Source of the DNA: M3007 sp964589365
Lineage (GTDB): Bacteria > Bacteroidota > Bacteroidia > Chitinophagales > Saprospiraceae
NCBI GenBank assembly: GCA_964589365.1
Contig: CAZPTQ010000077.1
Span: 1 to 23,360 of the forward strand
DNA: 23,360 nucleotides
Direction: 5' to 3'
Position numbers and translations under genes: made by a program. Shown here in pieces: positions 7,847 to 17,600 of this stretch. Position 1 is the stretch's first letter. Every line of letters starts with the position of its first letter. The notes below the pieces were generated by a model that worked only from the letters and a program-made list of their open reading frames with translations, searched no databases and was not told the DNA's origin.

Positions 7847-9154
7847 TTATGCTTTTACTTTTGAACTGCCTTGTTTGGCAGGTTCCGTGTCGGCAACTGG
7901 CGGCTCTTCTTTGGGCACTTCAATAGGCCTTTCAACTTTTTTTGGACGCTTGGGAGGTGCTGGAATCTCATATGGTATCCTGCTGAGTATGGTTATACGC
8001 TTGCGGACGCCATTGTCATAAAACTTTACAGCATCGAAAGTCAGTAGCAATGCTGTAATCCAATAAGCTACATCCATTTTTATTCGATAATAATGGAATA
8101 GCAAAGCAACAATAAAAAAGAGAAGGATTATTTCGCCTAACTGTAGGAAGCGTGTTATAAATTGAAAAGGGATACTCACGCGACGAAAAATTTGATAGAA
8201 CAAATGTATATTAAAATAGCAGAACACAAGTGTCAACAGCAGGTTAATCCAAAAAGAAAGTTCATGGACATAGGTATTGTCCAGCATCATACGAATGATA
8301 TTTGCATGGATTACAATGCCGTACATATCAGGTGTATTGTGCCCGGTATATCGTATGTTAATCGGTGTATAATGTTTGTCTTCAATCGGTCGGTTATTTT
8401 GATCAATGGGAATAAAACCAATAAGCACGATTTTACCGTTTAATATTGAACGGAGGTCTTGATTGCTGTCGAATATATCTTTGGTTTTAAGCTGTACAAA
8501 TTGATTTTCATCTCCAGTATAAAAGATTTCCTCTACAGCATTTTTGCGATTGAACAGCCTTTCAGCAGCTATAGGATCATACATTAAAACAGTGCGTGCA
8601 GCGAACGACAGACACTCTTCTTCAACAGTCATTTCACGCGGGCTGATATAGCGGATTGTGCTGGAATCCTGGTCAACAAAATTGATGTAACCTGTATTGA
8701 TGTAATTGGAAAAAAATGTATCACACCCTACCTGAGATCTAAATGTTCTCCCATCTTCTTCTAAATCGGCGACCTTATTGGCCAGCACGATGTTTTCCAT
8801 TTGCAACAGGCTTTCACGCAGCAGTGAATCCGTATGAAAATCCTTTTGCTCTTCAAATGTGATATCCAATGAAATCACTTTTGCTCCGGCATCCACAATG
8901 CGGTCTACCATCATGCGGAGCGTGTCGCGACTCGGAGGTGAACCCGAATTTACCAGTACAATTCGGTTGTCTAAATTGACTTTTTTGCTGCGCAGCCTCG
9001 AATACACAATATCTGTTATCTCGTAATCTCGTATCGTTTCATTGAAAGGGTTAAGAAAATGCAGGTTGATCCGAATGGCATCCAAAAACCAAATCAGAAT
9101 GAACACCATACAGGTGACGATCAGACTATGTGGATAAAATAGTTTTCTAAACAT
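7847..9154 (-). CDS. CHASE2-domain membrane sensor without output domain
   Basis: This is an inner-membrane protein of 435 residues. TM1 is at about 10-26. An extracytoplasmic CHASE2 domain follows (about 40-295), recognised by Gly-Ala-Lys-Val-Ile-Ser-Leu-Asp, by Lys-Ile-Val-Leu-Ile-Gly near 241, and by Gly-Ile-Val-Ile-His-Ala-Asn near 279. Three helices come next (299-322, 338-356, 361-377), the usual CHASE2 topology. CHASE2 domains sense unknown extracellular cues and normally feed a cyclase, kinase or phosphatase domain. Here the last helix is followed only by a 55-residue tail rich in Pro, Lys and Glu. Signals may therefore pass through partner proteins. It is the first gene of a four-gene operon with two FecR-like proteins and an M48-like peptidase, and is divergent from the barrel gene at 9254. 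Confidence 0.88.
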   Translation of the reverse strand: MFRKLFYPHSLIVTCMVFILIWFLDAIRINLHFLNPFNETIRDYEITDIVYSRLRSKKVNLDNRIVLVNSGSPPSRDTLRMMVDRIVDAGAKVISLDITFEEQKDFHTDSLLRESLLQMENIVLANKVADLEEDGRTFRSQVGCDTFFSNYINTGYINFVDQDSSTIRYISPREMTVEEECLSFAARTVLMYDPIAAERLFNRKNAVEEIFYTGDENQFVQLKTKDIFDSNQDLRSILNGKIVLIGFIPIDQNNRPIEDKHYTPINIRYTGHNTPDMYGIVIHANIIRMMLDNTYVHELSFWINLLLTLVFCYFNIHLFYQIFRRVSIPFQFITRFLQLGEIILLFFIVALLFHYYRIKMDVAYWITALLLTFDAVKFYDNGVRKRITILSRIPYEIPAPPKRPKKVERPIEVPKEEPPVADTEPAKQGSSKVKA

Positions 9155-9179
9155 TGATCTCTGTCATTGACAATTGCCC

Positions 9180-9213
9180 GAAAGGTATAAAAACTGCACT
9201 GATCGGGTGCAAT
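9180..9213 (-). promoter_or_regulatory. Candidate promoter of the CHASE2 operon
   Basis: On the minus strand, ATTG (9210-9213) is followed after 22 bases by TACCTTTC (9180-9187), a seven-of-eight match to the Bacteroidota TAnnTTTG box. Initiation would fall about 20 bases before the start codon at 9154. The spacing equals that of the candidate at 1700-1733. This is visual evidence only. Confidence 0.3.
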
Positions 9214-9253
9214 CTCAAAACAAAACGCGTATTTTCACCGCTAAAAAAATCGT

Positions 9254-10834
9254 ATGAATCGCCAAACCTTCTGCTCTCTTTTTGTGCTTTTTATTGTCAG
9301 GATACTTTCTGCTCAAGATTTGCACATCCACTACAATGTTTTCCGGGATTCGGTTTCCTATGTCCAGAATGGCAAAACCACCGATAAACCCAGCGTGCGA
9401 AAAGGAAGTACCGTATTGCTCCATGTCGAAAACTACAATAATTACCTTTATGATGTCTCCGTAGAGGTGGAAAAAGAAGAAATCCCTGTGGCAAGCAGCA
9501 ATCCCTCCAACCTGCTTAGTCAAATTGGGGGATCCAGTTCCATGCCCCTTAGTTTTCTCTTCAAAGGCAGCGAGCAGATGATGGGGGCTTTCAAATTCTT
9601 TCCTTCGCTCAGCGGTAACGATCTGAAAGAAGGCAGCGGTTTTTCTACCACTAAGGAAGAGAGCGTGCGCCAAGCAAAGGTAGCCCGCCTAAAAAAACTG
9701 GAAGCCGATTTTGGTACGGCTAAAGACCAGGTCCTTAAACTGGACGGCGAACTGAAAACCTTGCAAGATCAGGTACAACAAAAATTAGCCGTCCAACGCT
9801 TGCAGGCATTCGCAGTAGAAGAAGTGAATAGCATCCGGTACAACTCACGTCTCGAACCCGTGCAGATAAAACGCATGTCGGGCGAATACATGGAGCGGAT
9901 TTTTGCGGAAAAAGACCCAAACAAGATTGACCTCGACCAATTGCTTAAAATTGCGGACGCGCAGACCGAACTTCCCAAAACCATTCAGGAATACCGCAAA
10001 AAGACCGACCGTTATGCTTCTAATACCGTCTCTTGCGATCTTTTGATGACTGAGTTTCGCGAGTTTGATTTTCCGGAAAGCAACCTGAACGAGTTTCGAA
10101 GCGCTGCGGATGCATTCGTGGTGGCTGCAAAAAACAAAACCTTGAGCCACCAAGAAAATGCTGCCATGCTGGAGGAAAAAATACCCGACATCGTAACCCT
10201 TGACCCCAAAACATTGTCCGAACTCCGCACAACCTACATCGAACTGAACACCAACAGTTTTTCCAAAACCTACCGCCACACTGCTACCGGTGAAAAACTC
10301 AGCATGAAACTGAAACTGGAGCCAATTGACTCGCTACAACGAAGGGGTATGAAAACCCTCGATTTGGCGCCAGTCTCTGTAAATGTGTTTGGAGGGATGC
10401 GCGTCAGTGCTAGTGTGGGCCTCAATTTTGGGCAGTTCTTCAGCCGTCCCCAAGCATTTTTTGTGCGCGACAGTACACTGCAGTCCGGCAATAAGGATGC
10501 TTTTGTGCCCGTGATAACCTCCTTCGTGCATTTTTACACCCCAAGTCCCCGGGCAATGTCCCTCGCTGGTTCTTTTGGAGTAGGCTTCCCACTCGGCGGC
10601 GGCGGCGAGAATCTGCAATCCATCTCTTTCTTTCTCGGCCCCAGCCTGATTTTTGGCAAGGGCGAACGTATCGTGCTGAACGCTGGTATCATGGGCGGCA
10701 AAGTGGAACGCCTTGCTCAAGGATACCAAGTCGGCGACATCTATATCTCTGACGCAAACCTGGCCCCTACTACATCCGTGTACGCATTGGGTTATTATGT
10801 TGGTGTGTCATTCAATCTGAAGGGAGGGAATTGA
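9254..10834 (+). CDS. Exported coiled-coil protein with beta-barrel-like C-terminus
   Basis: This 526-residue protein matches no family I recognise by name. Residues 1-20 are a signal peptide ending Leu-Ser-Ala-Gln. Residues 22-85 form a small beta domain. Residues about 135-185 are a charged heptad-rich coiled coil, followed by a mainly helical region to about 345. The last 150 residues (372-521) alternate polar and hydrophobic residues, are rich in Gly and aromatics, and end Gly-Val-Ser-Phe-Asn-Leu, like an outer-membrane beta-barrel of Bacteroidota. A plausible reading is a periplasm-spanning outer-membrane protein. It is the only plus-strand gene between the two protease operons and is divergent from CHASE2 (99-bp shared gap). 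Topology is inferred. Confidence 0.7.
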   Translation: MNRQTFCSLFVLFIVRILSAQDLHIHYNVFRDSVSYVQNGKTTDKPSVRKGSTVLLHVENYNNYLYDVSVEVEKEEIPVASSNPSNLLSQIGGSSSMPLSFLFKGSEQMMGAFKFFPSLSGNDLKEGSGFSTTKEESVRQAKVARLKKLEADFGTAKDQVLKLDGELKTLQDQVQQKLAVQRLQAFAVEEVNSIRYNSRLEPVQIKRMSGEYMERIFAEKDPNKIDLDQLLKIADAQTELPKTIQEYRKKTDRYASNTVSCDLLMTEFREFDFPESNLNEFRSAADAFVVAAKNKTLSHQENAAMLEEKIPDIVTLDPKTLSELRTTYIELNTNSFSKTYRHTATGEKLSMKLKLEPIDSLQRRGMKTLDLAPVSVNVFGGMRVSASVGLNFGQFFSRPQAFFVRDSTLQSGNKDAFVPVITSFVHFYTPSPRAMSLAGSFGVGFPLGGGGENLQSISFFLGPSLIFGKGERIVLNAGIMGGKVERLAQGYQVGDIYISDANLAPTTSVYALGYYVGVSFNLKGGN

Positions 10835-10871
10835 GTATCAACTTGGGGCATCCTGAATTTTTGGGAATAAA

Positions 10872-11025
10872 AAACCGCAAAATGTAAAACAGGAGAACCG
10901 GAAAATATAAAACCGCAAAATCAGGATTTATCAAGACTCGAATCAGTCAAGATTTTTGACCTGCTTCACCATCAAATATCACGGTTTTATATTTTGCGGT
11001 TCTCCTGTTTTACATTTTGCGGTTT
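10872..11025. repeat. 44-bp imperfect inverted repeat in a convergent gap
   Basis: The arms at 10872-10915 and 10982-11025 are reverse complements with one mismatch and enclose 66 bases. Each arm contains two diverged copies of a motif close to AACCGCAAAATGTAAAAC, so the arm is itself a partial direct repeat. The element fills most of the 223-bp gap between the convergent genes ending at 10834 and 11058. No transposase and no clear target-site duplication are seen. It could be a MITE-like or REP-like element or a strong bidirectional terminator. Confidence 0.85.
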
Positions 11026-11057
11026 AATTTATGGGTTCCCGGATGACCCATGCCTTT

Positions 11058-11435
11058 TTACTCCTTGCTCGGAGGTGCCGCCACCTTGACACCCGAGAAT
11101 GCTACGATGCTACCAAAAGGCGTTTCACAAAAAATCAGTACCATCAGCTGCACTGGGCGATAGTACGAATGCGTTTGGGTTGCGCCCGGTTTGTCAACGA
11201 CTCCGGCAGTTTCAAACTTCCAGTTACCGTCTTTTGATTGGGTAAAAACCTGGTACTCTACCGGCTTGCCTTTGCCATCAGGAGGACCTGAAATTGTCAG
11301 GGAATTTTTTGTCGAAGTGTGCACTTCTGTGGGCTTGGCTTTCGTACAGCCCAGACATTGTTGCGCCGAAACGCTTGGCAGGTAAAAGAAAAGGCCAATT
11401 GCCAGCGTGAGCGTGATTGGGAACGTCTTTTTCAT
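11058..11435 (-). CDS. Small secreted protein of unknown function
   Basis: This 125-residue protein begins at 11435, where a clear signal peptide (1-24, ending Val-Ser-Ala-Gln-Gln) starts. The frame is open further upstream to 11531, but that extension does not look like coding sequence or a signal. The mature N-terminus has a Cys-Leu-Gly-Cys motif, and a further Cys lies near residue 105. The rest is predicted beta-rich (Val-Glu-Tyr-Gln-Val-Phe, Gly-Asn-Trp-Lys-Phe). The gene lies 92 bp after the WD40-like caspase and ends 33 bp from the large inverted repeat, so it may be the last gene of the caspase operon. The CxxC could bind metal or form a disulfide. No homolog is recognised. Confidence 0.65.
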   Translation of the reverse strand: MKKTFPITLTLAIGLFFYLPSVSAQQCLGCTKAKPTEVHTSTKNSLTISGPPDGKGKPVEYQVFTQSKDGNWKFETAGVVDKPGATQTHSYYRPVQLMVLIFCETPFGSIVAFSGVKVAAPPSKE

Positions 11436-11527
11436 TTTGTAAAAAATTTGAAAGTGAGTGAATGTGAGTTGTGATTGGTCGTCAATTGTCATCTTTCCCG
11501 CCAAAGCCAAATCTAAGGCGGGGCGTG

Positions 11528-14500
11528 TCATTTATCATTTATTTTCAGCAAATGAGATTGAACTTCAAAAATCAAGTCCTTGGCCAACTGGCTCAGCGAA
11601 TTGGCTGTACCGCTGAACGGGAACCGCTTCAGTTCGGTATCGTTCAAGTAAAGGGAGGCGTTGCCGGTTACCTTACCCTCTTCAGATTGGTACTGCCCGC
11701 CGAGGTAATAATATTTGCCCGCGTAGGACTCTACGTCCCAGAATACCATCGCAGGTGTCTTCTCGGAGGAAATTCGTTCGAGTTCCGAGTTGAGGGCTTT
11801 AGAGAGCCCGATTAAGTCCTTGTTTTTTTTGCCATCAATCATCGTCACCCGAACAAAAACCGGGAGTTCCGTGGGCATTTTAATGTCTGTGTTCCTGTCT
11901 ATAATCCCGATCGCATAACTCTCCGCTTTGATTACTTCGGGCCTTTGTTCCCGGTTGATGTTTTTGGCAAGTCGTTCTACATCGTCTTCCACAAAAGCGA
12001 AAAGATCGCCCAGTTCGACCAGGTTGTTCCTTTTAGCAGCAACAGAAAGCATCCCGTTGATGAGGCTGTAAGTGAGCAGGCCATGGCCGTAATTGCTGGC
12101 CTCGTAGCTTGACTTGTCGGCAGCGCTGCCCGCAAGCACGTACATCCCAGTGCGGTCTTTCATGCGTTCAAGTGCCCGGCGCTGATCGGTGTTCAAATCT
12201 TTGGCGCCCGCTTCAAAATGGGATACTACGCTTCCCGAGTTGCAGGCATCATAGATCAGAATGCGCTTGCGTGCTTTCACCTGCCGCACCCATTCCATCA
12301 GGGAGTCTTGTGCTACGGCTTGCGTCTTGAGGATCGCCTCATCTTGCAGGTTGTCGCCCTGGATGTCGGTGGTCAGGTAGTAAAATTGGCCGGCCTCACT
12401 TACTGGCGGGTAGGTGATCCCGTGGCCTGAAAAATACACCAGCAAGATGTCGTCCGGGCCTGCCTTGGCGCCAAATTCCTGGAGCGCCTTGCGGATCTCC
12501 GCCTTGCGTGGCCAGGGTTCAGATGCTGTGCTGAGCAATTTGACCGATACCCGTTCCTTGAAAAGTTTGCCAGCCGATTTTCGGAGCGCATCAGCAAAGA
12601 TGGCGGCATCCTTTTCTGGGTATTTCAGGTTGAGTTTTTCGTCGCGATACTTGGAGGTACCCACCACCAGGGCGTAGAAATGTATTTTCTCCAGAATAGC
12701 GTCGCTCTGGGTGTTAAGCCCGCGACGGGCCGGGGCTGTATCACCGCCGTCTTTGGGCGACACGCCGTCGTAGGTGTGTTCGAGCTTGTATGACTGGCTC
12801 TCAAGCCAGCCCTTTTCGTTGTATAGCTTGAGACTCAGGTGATTGGGCTTGGTTGGAGAGAAATATCCGAGATAGGGTTTTAGGTCTAGCTGGAAATCGG
12901 CCTGTCGCGCAGGGTTAGCGTCCGGCACCAGCTCCGAGCCGTCGAGCTCGAGGGCCACCTTGCCGATGCCGCCGCTTCGGGGCTTGAGGCGGACTTTCAA
13001 CAAATCGTCCTTTATGCTGGCCTCCAAGACTTCGGGGTAGAGCGGCACATTGTTGAGTTCATCCACGGGGCGCAGGCCACCCGGCATGATGCCCATGATT
13101 TTTTGCAGGAGGTAGGGTTCGTAGTAGCGTGATTTCAACTGACCGAGTTCGATCACCTCCATGCCCAGCGAATAGTGCAAGTTTTCCATCATCTCCGGCG
13201 ATGCATCAAAAAGCCCGGAAGGGGTGGTGACTGCCCAGATGCGGCTGATGGAAGTTTTATAGTCAGTTTCGGTATAGCCCGCCCAAGTATCCGCCAGGAG
13301 TAGGGTGGCGACTAGTTGGCCAGTTTTCACATCGCTGAGTTCATAGGAGATACGGTCTTTGCACACTAAGCGCCAGCGTTTGTCTTCTTTGAGTGTTCCA
13401 TTTTCTGCAAAACGACTTACAGAATCCATTTCCACCCCGCATATAATCTCGCCGCGCTCCGGCAGGAACAGTGCGTTGGGCATTGGAAGCTGGGAGCTGT
13501 CGCGCTTGACAAGAATCATTTTCCCCTCGTTGTAAACCCGAAAATCGGGGGGGAACATGTTGGCGTTAGTGGTTGCCTCCAGCATTTTTAAGCCAAAAGA
13601 GTAGGCAAATTGCCCTGTTACAAGTGAATAAGCAGTCATCCCTGCTCGCACGTCGGCTACGTCCACGATAGGCACCTCAAAACGGTTTTGCAGGTCAGGG
13701 CTAATGAAAAACCAGTTGAGACCATCATTAGGCCATTTTTGTTTTGCCAATACTTCACCCGTTTGGGTATTCACCTTATTGTAAAACAATTGTCCATCAT
13801 GCTGATAGAGTGCGCCCAACTGTTCTCCATTATTTGAGAAACGGAAGTCCTGATTGAATGACTCATCATAAAACTCCTCGAATGCTATCTTCAAATCGGG
13901 CGAAAACGTTTTGTTACGCCAATTCCAACGTTTGAGAGTGCCGCTTTTAGTCAGCACCTGCACAAAATCGCCATTACAGGTGAATCCCAGGCACACGTCT
14001 TCGAGAATCGTTTCTTTTGCACCCGTTTCGGTGACCACCCAAAACAACGCCTTGTCTTGCGAATCAAGCAAAAAGTGCGAACCATCGGGGGAAAAACGCA
14101 GGCGTGGTCTGCCGGACATCTCCAACTGAAATTTTTCTGCGCCCGACAATGCGTCCCAGCAAGTGATTTTTGCGTTAAAGTGTGCAAGGACAAATTGCCC
14201 ATTCTCAGAAATTTCCACCCCATGAATGCGGATCGGCTTGCCCAACGCTTTCAGTGTGCGCAGCATTTTGCCTGAAACCATGTCCCAGACTTGTACTTCG
14301 GTATTAATATTAGGGACTACACCGTCATCCTGCTGAAATTCAGACGCCCCGCAAAAAGTTGCAAGTGCGAGTTTGGTCCCGTCTTTTGACAAGGCTATCT
14401 GCGCAACGGGCAAGTGGGTCAGGATGGTTTTGATCAAGCGGCCTGTCTTTTGTTCCCAGAGTTTTATCTCATTTCCAGCACAGGAAGCCATGAAATGGTT

Positions 14501-14617
14501 GTCAGCCGAAAAGCAGACATCCATGATGGGAGTGGAATGTATCGCCGGGAGTACGAGTTCGGGTTTTTGTGCCTGCGCTGTGAGCACAGTGAGACAGAGC
14601 AATACAGTGATTCTCAT
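11528..14617 (-). CDS. Exported WD40-like/caspase protease (diverged propeller)
   Basis: This protein is 1029 residues from the ATG at 14617, chosen because it gives a compact signal peptide (1-17, ending Gln-Ala-Gln) that aligns with the paralog upstream. An in-frame ATG at 14650 adds 11 residues and lies 4 bp after the upstream gene. Residues about 20-445 hold diverged WD40 blades, a few with Leu-Trp or Val-Trp ends. A conserved linker (about 465-630; Pro-Ser-Gly-Leu-Phe-Asp-Ala-Ser-Pro) follows. The caspase domain begins near 646, with His732 in YFSGHG and Cys792 in DACNSG. Asp790 predicts Arg/Lys specificity. Residues about 918-1029 resemble the TolB/CsgG/FlgO-type periplasmic fold. Arg631-Arg632 sits 14 residues before the caspase domain and may be a processing site. 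It is co-transcribed with the 14-blade paralog. Confidence 0.88.
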   Translation of the reverse strand: MRITVLLCLTVLTAQAQKPELVLPAIHSTPIMDVCFSADNHFMASCAGNEIKLWEQKTGRLIKTILTHLPVAQIALSKDGTKLALATFCGASEFQQDDGVVPNINTEVQVWDMVSGKMLRTLKALGKPIRIHGVEISENGQFVLAHFNAKITCWDALSGAEKFQLEMSGRPRLRFSPDGSHFLLDSQDKALFWVVTETGAKETILEDVCLGFTCNGDFVQVLTKSGTLKRWNWRNKTFSPDLKIAFEEFYDESFNQDFRFSNNGEQLGALYQHDGQLFYNKVNTQTGEVLAKQKWPNDGLNWFFISPDLQNRFEVPIVDVADVRAGMTAYSLVTGQFAYSFGLKMLEATTNANMFPPDFRVYNEGKMILVKRDSSQLPMPNALFLPERGEIICGVEMDSVSRFAENGTLKEDKRWRLVCKDRISYELSDVKTGQLVATLLLADTWAGYTETDYKTSISRIWAVTTPSGLFDASPEMMENLHYSLGMEVIELGQLKSRYYEPYLLQKIMGIMPGGLRPVDELNNVPLYPEVLEASIKDDLLKVRLKPRSGGIGKVALELDGSELVPDANPARQADFQLDLKPYLGYFSPTKPNHLSLKLYNEKGWLESQSYKLEHTYDGVSPKDGGDTAPARRGLNTQSDAILEKIHFYALVVGTSKYRDEKLNLKYPEKDAAIFADALRKSAGKLFKERVSVKLLSTASEPWPRKAEIRKALQEFGAKAGPDDILLVYFSGHGITYPPVSEAGQFYYLTTDIQGDNLQDEAILKTQAVAQDSLMEWVRQVKARKRILIYDACNSGSVVSHFEAGAKDLNTDQRRALERMKDRTGMYVLAGSAADKSSYEASNYGHGLLTYSLINGMLSVAAKRNNLVELGDLFAFVEDDVERLAKNINREQRPEVIKAESYAIGIIDRNTDIKMPTELPVFVRVTMIDGKKNKDLIGLSKALNSELERISSEKTPAMVFWDVESYAGKYYYLGGQYQSEEGKVTGNASLYLNDTELKRFPFSGTANSLSQLAKDLIFEVQSHLLKINDK

Positions 14618-14654
14618 GGCAGATAATATTTTTTGAAAATGTAAGCGCATGCGT

Positions 14655-17600
14655 TCATTTGTTCTTCATCAAATATTCCCGCACCTCAAGCACCAACGCT
14701 TTTGCCCATTCCTTTTCCTTGCCCTTTTTGAAGGAAATAGGAAAAGATGTGATCTTGGTTATCCCTTGTTGGTAAAGATTTGCGGTGCCTGAAAATTTTT
14801 CCGCTTCTTCTTGGTACTCCCCACCGATCAAGTAGTACTTGCCTGAATAAGAAGAAACATCCCCCCAGAAGACCAGTGATGGATTTTTTTCGCCGGCACT
14901 TTTATCAAGCTCGTCGTTGACGACATCTGAAATTTTGAAGAAATCCACCCCTGCCTTGCTGACGTTCAGACTGGTGCGCACAAAAATGTCCAGCTCATTG
15001 GGTGGCTTTATGCCAGTGTTCTCATTGATCTGCCCAATCGGATAGCTCTCCGCCTGAATTACTTCTGGTCTTTGCTCCCGGTCTATTTTTTTGGCCAACT
15101 CCGACACATTGTCCGCCACAAAATCAAACAAAGCACCCAGCTCCACATCGCCGCCGTTTTCAGCGGCCACCTGGATCATGCCATTGAGCAGGCTGTAGGT
15201 GAGCAGGCCATGGCCAAATGTATTGGCTTCGTAACTGGATTTGTCGGCAGCACTGCCCGTCAGGACGAACATCCCGCTGCGTTCATTGATGCGCTCCAGT
15301 GCTTTTCGCTGGTCGCTGGTCAGGTCTTTGGCTCCTCCCATTTTTTCTACCACACTGCCCGAGTTGCAAGCATCGTAGATCAGGATGCGCTTGCGGGTCT
15401 TCACTTTGCGCACCCAATCCATGAGTGAGTCTTGCGAGATGCCTTTGGAGTTTAGCATCGCCGCTTCACTCAAATCGTTGCTGCTGACATCGGTGGTGAG
15501 GTAGTAGAACTGGCTTTCTTCGCTGTTGGGGGCTTTGTAAGTAAGTCCGTGGCCAGAGAAATAGATGAGCAGGATATCGTCGGGGCCAGCGTGGGCTGCG
15601 ATTTCATGGATCGCCTCGCGGATTTCTTTTTTGCGTGGCCAACGTTTTAGGGTTGTATCGGCTGTGCTTAGGAGCTTGGTAACCATTCTTTCTTTGAACA
15701 ATTCCCCTCCTGCTTTTTTCAGGGCATCTTCAAACATAGCGGCATCTTTTTCGGGGTATTTCAGGTTGAGTTTTACATCCGCATATTTGGAAGTGCCGAC
15801 TATTAGTGCATAGAAGTGGATGTTTTCCAGCCCCTTGTCAGATTGGTTGTTGAGCGATTTCCTTTGCGTGGCAGGAGGAGCCGTGGGATCCTTGGCCGTG
15901 ACGCCATAGTCATTCGAAGCAGCAGTAAGCGGGTCAAGCGGAAAGGGCTTGCTTGGAAGATCACCACCCTGATTGTATAGCACTAAATTGAATTGGTTGG
16001 GTTTTTGGACGGAGTAATGTCCCGCAAATGGCTTGATATCCACGACAAAACTTGGCTTGCGCGCAGGGTTCGCATCGGCCAGCAATTCTGTCTGGTCAAG
16101 CAACAGCGCCACTTTGCCGATCCCTCCACTGCGCGGGGTGAGCGTCACATGCAAGCTGTCGTTTTTGATAGACCAGTCGCAGACCTCTGGATAAAGTTTG
16201 ACTGCGCTTAGCTCATCTACGGGGCGCACTCCCCCTGGTTTTATGCCCAGTATTTTTTGAAACAGATAGGGTTCGTAGAAACGGGTTTTGAGTTGTTTGA
16301 ATTCCAATAGCTCATTGCCGAACAGATAATAAATCTGGCGCATCGCGCCAGGGGAGGCATCAAACAAGCCCGATGGATGAAGCACTACCCAATCATTAGA
16401 ATCAATTGCGATCAGTGTAGCGATTTCTTTTCTAGTTGCGACGTTCCATATTTTTACCGTGCCGTCTTTGCTACCAGTCAAAACGTTCTCACCTTCGGGT
16501 GAAAACGCCACAGCATTCAGATCCGAAGTGTGGCCAGAAAAAGTAATGACCTGATTGCTCTCAACCTCCCAGATTTCGGCATCATTCCCTGTTGCTTTCA
16601 ACACAAACCTTCCCCCATTTTTGTCCGCAGCGTTTTTTGGGGAAAAAGCAATTGAACTGACGTTGTTGCTATTGGCGAAGCGACTGGGGTATCCTTTTTT
16701 TAATTCGCCTGTCAGCGTTCTAATTTCTGTCAAGCCGCTTTCAGCACCGCAAACGATGGATTTCCCATCAGGCGCAAAAGCAAGCGCGGTGATTGCCGAG
16801 TTCGTTGATTTGGGGAAAAGCACTGGGCTTGCGCCTGCAGAATCCCAGAAAATGACCGCTCCGTCATCGCTTCCAATCGCGAGCGATTTTCCATTAGGAG
16901 AAAAGGCCAGGGCTGTTACTTTTTTTTCAGCATGAGCCAAAGTCACCGCTTCCTTGGTTGCGAGATTCCAGACCTTGGTAGTACCGTCTATGTGTCCGGT
17001 CAGGATGGACATCCCATCTGGTGAAAAAACCGCCCTGTTGGCGGGTTTGAAAGATTTTATGTCACTACCTGACAGGTCTTGCAACCATGCACCTTTATCC
17101 TCCGATCCGGTCAGGATGAACCGTCCGCCCACAGAATCAATAGCCGTTTTGGGTGAAAAGGCCAGGGAAACTGGTTTCCCTGCATATTTAAAGGATTGTA
17201 CCTCTTGGCTCATCACCCGCCAAATTTTGGTAGTGTTGTCACCGTGGCCGGTCAGCAAAGTGAGGCCGTCGGGAGAAAGCGCCAAGGTAGAAATCGCGCT
17301 GGTATGGCCTTTCAAACTCAGGTAAACGCTGCCGCTGCTTACTTCCAGGATTTTGGCAGCTGGTTCTCGCTCGGTTGCCGAAACGATAAATCTACCTTCT
17401 GGCGAAAATTTCACGCCCCGCGCCATACCGGGAGAACCTTCCAAGCGCCCACGGACATACGCTTTGATAATCAGGGGGTCCTTGCCAGAGTGATCCCAAA
17501 CCTTAAGTGTACCGTCTGAGCTCGCTGTCAAGATTTTTTTTCCGTCTGGAGAGAAGGCTACGCTTCGAATCTCCTTTGCATGTTGAAAAGTATGAAGCTT

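Noticed and set aside
10872..11025. Insertion sequence ends
   Set aside because: There is no transposase between or near the arms and no clear target-site duplication. It is kept only as an inverted repeat.
11058..11435. Toxin-antitoxin or immunity protein
   Set aside because: There is a single small exported protein with no partner and no recognisable toxin or antitoxin motif.
11436..11531. N-terminal extension of the small secreted protein to 11531
   Set aside because: The extension precedes a complete signal peptide and would bury it. The start at 11435 is typical.
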